Assembly (NCBI RefSeq): GCF_033958435.1
Contig: NC_134160.1
Location: 9,659,001-9,723,000 of the forward strand
Source: Carettochelys insculpta
Lineage: Eukaryota > Chordata > Testudines > Carettochelyidae
Direction: 5' to 3'
DNA length: 64,000 bases
The first letter of the stretch is position 1. Every line of letters starts with the position of its first letter. A program made the translations under genes and the position numbers. Positions 56,826 to 64,000 of this stretch are shown piece by piece. The notes beneath the pieces are model-generated. The model had not been told where the DNA came from and did not search any database. It was given only the letters and a program-made list of their open reading frames with translations.

Positions 56826-57577
56826 ATCCCAGGCTGCACAGTGGGACGCTGGCATGCTGTGGGATGAAGAATAAAGAAATGCCCCTCTTGAGCTACAGAT
56901 TAGATTAGTTTAGCTCCAGGAACAGAATCCAGGAATCCTTGTAATTCCTCAAGCCCAGAAACCCCTTCAGACTTGGGAACCCTGCGGGTTGAGAGTCATG
57001 GGAACTGGAATATTTTCTGAACTTTTTACTCATTTCACTAATAATTGTTGGACACGATGACTCGGAATGGCCCTTGGTTGAAGACGTGATGGTGACCGGT
57101 GCTTTTTCTGTGAAAAAAAGAGCAGGCAGTAGTCAGCCAGCTGGGGCTGCCGAGGTACCAGTACTCAGTACTGGCAAGTACCAGTACAAAAAACCCCACT
57201 GGTGGTGACCAACGTTTGGCCGTATTCCTCACTCCGCCCATTGCTGGGCGCTGTGACACTCAAACCACAGGGGTCAGTGGGCATTGGCTCATGCAGGTAG
57301 CACTTGAGGATGGCAGGAAGAGGGAGGTGTTTACAGAATGGCCATTGTCGAAAACCTAGACACAATGCTGTGGCCTAGAAGGTGAAGGAGACAAACCCAT
57401 GGTGACAGAAAACACCTTTGTCCCAGACATCTGGACTGGATGGGGCTACATCCCAAAAGTGAAAGGAAACTCGAGGACCTGGCAAAATGATCCCTCCTCT
57501 TATACTAGCCCTTCACCTACCCCTGGGCCTAGGACGGGGGGAGCTTGGCTTCATGTGGGGTATTTGGTGAACAGAGA

Positions 57578-57672
57578 ATAAACCAACAAGAAGTCCTGTG
57601 GCATCTTATAGACTAACGGATATTCTGGAGTGTAAGTTTTCGTGGACAAAGACCCACTTCATCAGAGTAAAC
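57578..57672 (+). mobile_element. Turtle-type SINE fragment (body, head lost)
   Basis: CCAACAAGAAGTCCTGTGGC, TTATAGACTAACGGATATTC and AAAGACCCACTTCATCAGA, forward orientation. Confidence 0.85.
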
Positions 57673-57864
57673 CATCTCCTAATGGTCACATCGGGAGCAT
57701 ACAGCAAACCTGGGAGTAGACCCCTGGTCCTGCAGGCAGCAAAGTCCTTGCTGTCTGCTTGTGCACAGCATGAAAGCATGAGGGCTGTGCACAGAATTCC
57801 TCGCAGCTGCGCATCGCAGCTTGAAGCCTGGCAAGCTGGGCCCTGGCTCACCTAGCGTCTAGGC

Positions 57865-58046
57865 CAGGATTCCCTGTAAGCTGGGTGCTTGTGCAGCCAC
57901 TTGGGAAATCCAAATGCAGCCCAGCTGATTAGGACAGTGCCCGCAGTTAGGTTTTGTGTTTCTATTGGTGGTGCACATAAAAATTTTATTCTACGCATGG
58001 ATGGAAAAACTCCACACGTGGATGGAAAAGAGGAGAGGGAACCCTG
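57865..58046 (+). mobile_element. GTTCCCT-family MITE, copy 11
   Basis: CAGGATTCCCTGTAAGCTGG to GAGAGGGAACCCTG. Flanks GTCTAGGC and GACTAGGT agree at 6 of 8. Core ATTGGTGGTGCACATAAAAA and TTTTATTCTACGCATGGATG. Confidence 0.75.
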
Positions 58047-58172
58047 GACTAGGTTTGTGTCGGAGCTGAATGTGCCATGAGAGGTGAGCCCAACTGAAGA
58101 GCAGTAAGGCTTGGTCTGCATTCCGAGCAGTGCGCCAGGACAATTATGCTGATGCCATTATACCAGCAAACC

Positions 58173-58801
58173 TTCTGGCTGCGTCTGCACTAGCACGGTT
58201 TTTCAGGAAAGCTGGGCCTTTTTTGGAAAAACCTGTGGAAACGCCACACACCAAATGCACTGTCAATCTGAAATCGAAAGAACACGGCCCTTTTCCCAGT
58301 GGCCCTCCTCCTCACCCAGAGGACGAAGAGCACCGTTTTCCGAAAGAGTAGATGGTGATGCTCCGCAGGCCTCTCCTGCGAAAGAGAGGTCCTCATAGTG
58401 CTGGATTTTCCAATCCCCGGCCCATTCTTTCGAAAGAGCGGGGGCTGTGTGGACATGCTCTGTTGCAAGAGTGGATTGATCTTTCCATCCACTTTTCTGT
58501 GTGTGTCAAGTAGCGGAGGGGTAGCCGTGTTAGTCTGGATCTGTAACCGCAACGAAGGGTCCTGCGGCACCTTATAAACTAACAGAAAAGTTTTGAGCAT
58601 GAGCTTTCGTGAGCACAGACTCACTTCATCGGATGCATCCAATGAAGTGAGTTTGTGCTCACGAAAGCTCATGCTCAAAACTTTTCTGTTAGTCTCTAAG
58701 GTGCCGCAGGACCCTTCGTTGCGGTTTTCTGCGTGTGGACGCACTCTTTCAAAAGAAGTTTTTTCGGAAGATCTTTTCCAGAAGAACTTTTAAAGGATCG
58801 C
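58173..58801. mobile_element. Fold-back-type MITE split by a SINE
   Basis: Left end CTGCGTCTGCACTAGCACGG; right part TGCGTGTGGACGCACTCTTT. TTTCGAAAGAGC motif inside. The SINE at 58508-58724 lies between the two parts. Ends approximate. Confidence 0.55.
58508..58724 (+). mobile_element. Fold-back SINE insertion
   Basis: Head first (GGGGTAGCCGTGTTAGTCTG), then two 83-bp arms, 58547-58629 and 58642-58724, that are inverted copies with three mismatches, around a 12-bp centre CGGATGCATCCA. Flanked by TTTTCTGTGTGTG on the left and TTTTCTGCGTGTG on the right, a target duplication of about 13 bp with one mismatch. So the whole fold-back unit was inserted as one piece. Confidence 0.82.
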
Positions 58802-60893
58802 TGTAGGGTAGGTGCAGCCTCCTAGTGGAGACAGCTTGTCCTGGCAAAAGCACTCTTTGGTGAAATTGTGTCTACCCTGGGGCTTTTGCCAGTCTAAAAA
58901 CCCGCCCCCACAGACCCCTCACTGACCTGGTCCCAATCCCACACCAACTCCACTGAGTCTATGTTGAGTTCCACTGATGTCAATGGGTTGGGGGGGCAGT
59001 CTGCCAGCCTGGGATTCAGCACAGAGTTAGGACCTTAGGTCTGGAGGGAATGTACATCGTGTATCAGACCTGTTCTCAGCACAACTCCTCCCGCTAATCT
59101 GGTGAACCACCACGGCCATTCATGACAAAGGGTTTTAATTGTGTCCTTAGTTACCACCACGCCCCCCCTAGAAATGAAACATGCTGGGAAAAACTGAAAA
59201 ATAAAAACCTTAAGAAAGGCCAAAATCAAAAACTTTGTTGCAAAATCCATGGCAGGCAGCTGAGTGATAGCTGGGTATCGAGCGCTCACATCCAGGCGCA
59301 CTTGCAAAATGTAAGCATTTAAAAGGAAAGGAACAGAACAGTCCAGGGCACCAGACGTATCCCTCCCACCACCACCCCCCACACACCCCCCTCGCATAAC
59401 AAACCGAAGAAACAGAAGGTAATCCGTACACACTGATTGTGTGACACCGCAAGAGGGGCAGAGCTGGTTGACCATCAATACGAATCTTTCACTCGTGACC
59501 CCAAAGCGTGCTACCTGACCCAAAATGCTTCCAAAAATGAACCATAACAGTGACATCCCCAAAAGGGTACTGGTCAGCCCCAGCTACAAGCCACAAATAT
59601 CCCAGATGGATAAAGTTCTTCACTTTCCTGTTACCATATGGCTACACCAGGCGTGCATTTATACAGCTCATTCTGGCGATATGGACCGAAAGGGTAATAG
59701 CTATACAACCGGAATGAACATCTGAAAGAGTGTTTGTTGACTAACTTTAATCCTAGAGACATCAAGGATATGGAATTTCCCAAAACATTCTCCTCTCTGT
59801 TGATGCACAATATTGCCCCTTTAGCAGTGCCTTTTAAAAGAAAACACCTAGTCACTGAAGTCTAGCTAACAAGAATAATAAATATAAAACCCACCAATAA
59901 GTCACAGGTCAGGGATATGGTGCGTTGCAGTAAAACGCACATCTTTATGCAGGATAAAACAATCATGTCTCCAGCTGTTAGGAGTCTAGAGTTCAGAGTT
60001 ATGTTGTTTATTTCCTCGCTTTGAAGAGCCTGAGTTTTTAAATGATGTGTTAGAAAATGACCCGGGTGTTTCTTAGCAACTTTCACTAGTTTCTAGGAAA
60101 GAGGTATTTGGGCTTTGTAAAGAGGTGGGTCTGAATGAACAGCCAGAGGGCTGGTAACACCCTCAGACTTCGAGACAGCTCCAATCCAGAACTCAACTTT
60201 GCACCTGGTCCTTCTTTAGTAACTTGTTTATTTACTGTCCTGTTCAAAAACCCGGATCTGCACAGCCCTGGGCTTTGGACACGTTCTGATCCAGCTCTGA
60301 GCTGCGCATCCCTATGAAGCAAGGTGAGCACGCCGAGGTGATGCTGTTTGGACAAGAGGCAGGTAACAGCACCAGGAGAAGAGGCTCTCAGCAGGGGATT
60401 GGGCAAGGGAGACAGGCAGAGAGTGAAGGAGGGAAAGGAAAGTAGGCAGAGAAAAAAAGAGCCCCCGCTTCCATCCCCAAGAGAATGACTTTGCCTACCT
60501 GGCCTGGGCAGCTGCTCCTTAAACCCGACTCCAGAGGATGAGAGGAGAGAGCGCCCCCAGCCTCTGGGGATTCTCTTTAATGTTATGATTCATCGGCTGT
60601 ACTTGAAGCGAGTTCATTGACAGGAAGCGTTTCTTGCTCAGGGGCTCTTGCTAACTTTGGAGAGGCGGGTCAAAGCAACCTCTGCATCAGACACAGCCCA
60701 AGAGAAGACAAGGAGGAGGACGTGACAGCTGGGTTCTCTGGTAAATAAAGCCCAGGGAAAGGGTCTCCTCTCCTCTGTCCTGCCTCTCCTGCCTTGGGGG
60801 ACCCTTCCTCACCCCCAGCGGGGAAGGGCCACCAGCTTCTTCCTAGTCCTCTCTGCACTGGGCTGCTCTCCCTCTGCCCAAGCCTTTCCTGAT

Positions 60894-61078
60894 CAGTGTT
60901 CCCTGTAAGCTGAGCGCTGGGGCAGCCACCCAAGAAAGAGTCAGGTGCCGTCCAGCTGATTGGCGGAGTCCCCACAAGTGTGTGTTTCCATGGGTGGTGC
61001 ACACCCACACATGCTGGGGTGCACATAACAAAATTTATTCCACACATGGTTGGGGGGCGGGGAATAGAGGGAACCTTG
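60894..61078 (+). mobile_element. GTTCCCT-family MITE, copy 12
   Basis: CAGTGTTCCCTGTAAGCTGA to AGAGGGAACCTTG. Core GGGTGGTGCACACCCACACA and AACAAAATTTATTCCACACA. Nearly identical in the core to copy 1. Confidence 0.8.
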
Positions 61079-62689
61079 GACCCTGCCCAGCAGCTCTGGC
61101 TGAGCATGCCAGAAAGTGTCATTGCTTTAGGATTTCGAGTAGGCAGAAACAGAGGCAAAACCTGGAGGCTGTCAGGGGATCCAGCACCGCTACCCCTCCT
61201 CACCCCACCACTTTGAGTGAGAGAGGGTCAGTGGTAGCTGGGTCTCAGCAACTTACCACCCCCAGCCTGTCAGCCATGGGAGCGCTCCCTTTGGGCTCAG
61301 GCTGAGGTGCACTCTGGTCCCCTGATGCTGACAACTTACAGGAGTCCCAGACCCTCTGTCCCCAGAGTAGCTGGCTACCATGGTTGTATCTTAAACCAGT
61401 GCTCCTGCTTCACACCCCAGGCAGGGGAGCCTTTCCAACAAAGCAGTTATAGTCCCATTGAATCATAAAGATGTAACTAGGAACAGGCGAGTCAGCGAGC
61501 GACAGAAGCAAATGGTTGGGCTACGAACCAAAATCATGAACCAGTAACTAGGGCCAGTGCTCATAACCAGCTCCCTCTCCACTCTGATACATAGCGGTGT
61601 GGCCCCCACTTCCCGCCGCCACACAATGCTCAGCCTGGGACAGAGCTGGCTGGCTTCCCAGGATCCAGTAACCGAACATGCATGAAACTTGGACGCCCAC
61701 GTCCCCCATTCTCTACTTCATGACAGGTCTCCTCAGGGAGAGGCCTCTCCCTGCTCCCTGTCAGACTGAAACCACCTTCAGTCTTTGCTCATAGGCAGGG
61801 GGACTCCGTCTGTTGTAATGTTCTTTCTTTTTTTCACCTCCTCTTGGTTTCTATTCTTTGCAGTGGTTGGTTTTTCACTGCCTGTTCTGCTGTGGGGGTG
61901 AGAATAAACAATGGAACCTGCTCGCATTAGGTCACCGGCTCTCCAGGGAGAGGTGGCCGTTCCCTCCTGCACGGAGAAGGCATCACCAAACTATGTTTCT
62001 CACTGGGGACTGCTAAGTTCAAGGGCATCAACTTCAGTGTAGCCACATTATGCAGTAAATCTCTTCACCCACACATCACACCATGCTTAGGAACATTGAT
62101 CAGTTGCGAGTTTTCACCTGAGTCCTTACACGTTACCCTTTGTGGCTACACCGCCTGTGGAGCAATGCATTTGATGAAGTGAGTTTGTCAGGTCTGAAAC
62201 AAAAGTTGTTTCCAAAGAACAGGGGACGTTTGCCAAGGGGACTTTGTGTCACATCTTTTTTTGGCCTGAGCAGCAGCTGTTGCTCCCATTAGCTTCAGCA
62301 AGAGCTCCGCTCCTCTGGAAATCGCTTATTTTGGTACCCGAATGTGGATTCATGGACCTAGCTTTAGGCACTCAATTTGGACATTTGTTGGCCTCAACCT
62401 CTCTGTGTTTCTGTAAAATGGGTCCAATAACTCGCACCAATCCCTGGCATTGTGAGGGTCACTCCTTTAGGGCTTTAAGACGCCGGGAGGGGAAGTACTA
62501 GAGAGGGCACCATGCAAGACTGGAATACGCATGTGACGGCACGTGACACTCCAATGAGCCGTCACAGTAGAAGGGAGACCGGGACCGACAGGTTAACACC
62601 CAAAGGATTTGGGTCATGTAACTCCGCTTCCTGCAAGCTTCCTACCTGGAATCCTGCAACCACATGGAGCTGAGGGTGGATTAGGATGG

Positions 62690-62850
62690 ACACTAGGGAA
62701 AACTTTCTAACTGGCAGGGTGATTAAGTGCTGGAATAGGGAGGTTGTGGAATCGCCATCCCTGGAGATATTTAAGATGCTCCTGTCAGGGGTGGTGTAAT
62801 ACTTGGCCATGATGACCCCGTAGTCCCTTCCAGTCCTACGATTCTGTCTC
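62690..62850 (+). mobile_element. CR1-type LINE 3' fragment
   Basis: AACTGGCAGGGTGATTAAGT, GGAGGTTGTGGAATCGCCAT, CTGGAGATATTTAAGATG, ending TTCCAGTCCTACGATTCTGT. Confidence 0.75.
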
Positions 62851-64000
62851 CACATGAAGGCCCAGCTTCTCAACTGGTGTAAATAAGCCCTGAAGCCAAT
62901 GGTGTGTGTCTGATTTACACCCGCTGAGGATGTGGCCCTAAATAGCATCACTGCTTTGGCCTGGCCAACACCCAGAGACAGGGAGACAGGAAGAACTTTC
63001 CCCTATGCTATTGTCATCCCAAGAGATGCCTCAGAAGAACCAGCCTTGTACCACTGAGCACCCCAGTGAGTCACATCCTCTGGGGAAGGCTGTTCCCTGA
63101 GGCCAGGGAGCCCCAGGCAGATAGGCGAAAGGCGCACGTCCTAGGCACGCTGAACAGAAACTGAAGAAGCAGCTGCTCAGAACAGAGTGCGTGGCTGATT
63201 CTGGGCAGGCACCCTGGAGCAGGGGAAGGGAGGCTACAGGCCAGTTCAGGGAAATGAGTCCCGAAACTTCAGGGGGAGGGAGGATGTGGTGCTAGTTCTG
63301 AGCATTGGTGACTTATGGAGCTGGCTGGCTCTTCTTGGAAAGACCTTTCTCCCCTTCTGAATGAGCCAGGATTGCTGTGGGGCTCTCAGCCTAGAGGCTC
63401 AGGGGAGGGATTCAGGTCACTCTGCAACCCTGTATTTCAGGGGGGTGGGCTGTGTGTTTCCCCACAGCAGCTCTCTCTCGAGTGCACCTGTCCATGTCCT
63501 GTCTGCAGCCCCGGCGGGCCTGGGGAAAGGCAGAAAATGCTCCACCTTCAGCAGGTCTGGAATGATGAGCTCCCGAGGCGGGTTTCCTCGGCAGGCCTGG
63601 TGCCAGGCCCTGTTCAGCCTGCCAAGGCCCTTGGCAAGGCAGGGCCAGTTGTGCTTTCGGGGGTTCAGCTGGTATGGCTGAAACTAAGCGTTAGGAAGCG
63701 TTGGCTCGAGCCTCAGGCCTCCAAACCCCAGCCCAGCTTAGGCCTAACTCTTGGGGCTAGAAGAAAATACAGCCCGGGGGCAGAATGGCCCCTGCGCTCC
63801 AGCTATAGGTCAGACTGGCAGCTCCTTTCTTCCTATACCCCTCCCCTAGCTCATTTCAATGACAAGTTCCTCTGGCTTCTTCCCTCTCTGCCTTCAGCCT
63901 CCTCCTGGCTCCTGACAACCTGGAAGAGACACAAGAGCAAATCGAGCCTGCCCAGGGACTGGCTGAACCAAACCCTTTGGCATCTTGGCCAGGGAGGATG

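Larger units (their letters stand above)
48595..64000. other. Region right of the PRDM1-like start: no recognised coding exon
   Basis: Should contain the PRDM1-like promoter and possibly a non-coding first exon, neither identifiable from sequence alone. Repeats found are listed separately. I looked for LIN28A-like sequence (cold-shock domain, CCHC knuckles) and saw none. No feature recognised in 52.0-55.1, 59.0-60.8 and 61.1-62.6 kb or after 62.9 kb. Confidence 0.55.

Noticed and set aside
58508..58560. tRNA gene
   Set aside because: The tRNA-like wording belongs to the head of a SINE; no complete cloverleaf was found.
58190..58744. 184-codon minus-strand frame
   Set aside because: It crosses the fold-back SINE and MITE and has no protein resemblance.
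59000..64000. Search for LIN28A exons near the right edge
   Set aside because: No cold-shock domain or CCHC zinc-knuckle sequence was seen on either strand.

Overview
The window looks like reptilian nuclear DNA, most probably from a turtle. The sequence shows spliced vertebrate genes, CR1 LINE fragments, and several copies of a SINE whose body matches the Pol III SINE family I know from turtles. The species cannot be named from this.

Two protein-coding genes can be followed exon by exon, both on the minus strand. At the left (237-24983, running off the left edge) is a beta/gamma-crystallin-domain gene of the AIM1/CRYBG family, called CRYBG2. Ten coding exons join in frame into 1513 residues: a long, low-complexity N-terminal part, then two beta/gamma-crystallin domains and the linker to the third. 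To its right (34788-48594) is a PRDM1 (Blimp-1)-like transcription factor of 707 residues in six exons, with a complete PR domain and five zinc fingers. Its place next to CRYBG2 and its divergence from PRDM1 make it the probable ZNF683 (Hobit) ortholog. I know mammalian ZNF683 as lacking a PR domain, so the intact one is the main gene-level point of interest.

Layout: 1-9.4 kb, crystallin exons and the largest N-terminal exon of CRYBG2; 9.4-17.7 kb, a repeat-rich intron; 17.7-25.0 kb, the N-terminal exons; 25-32.8 kb, the intergenic region with a CR1 LINE and a 77-bp tandem array carrying CTCF-like and CCAAT motifs; 32.8-34.8 kb, the probable 3'UTR of the PRDM1-like gene; 34.8-48.6 kb, its exons and introns; 48.6-64 kb, no recognisable exon, mostly transposon-derived DNA.

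The non-coding part is rich in short non-autonomous elements. One roughly 200-bp family with hAT-like ends occurs at least 12 times. Two SINEs have an unusual fold-back structure with intact target-site duplications. I saw no bacterial-type features, CRISPR arrays, rRNA or stand-alone tRNA genes. The two genes are not known to act in one pathway; their proximity reflects an old duplicated chromosome block (CRYBG1/PRDM1/LIN28B versus CRYBG2/ZNF683/LIN28A).
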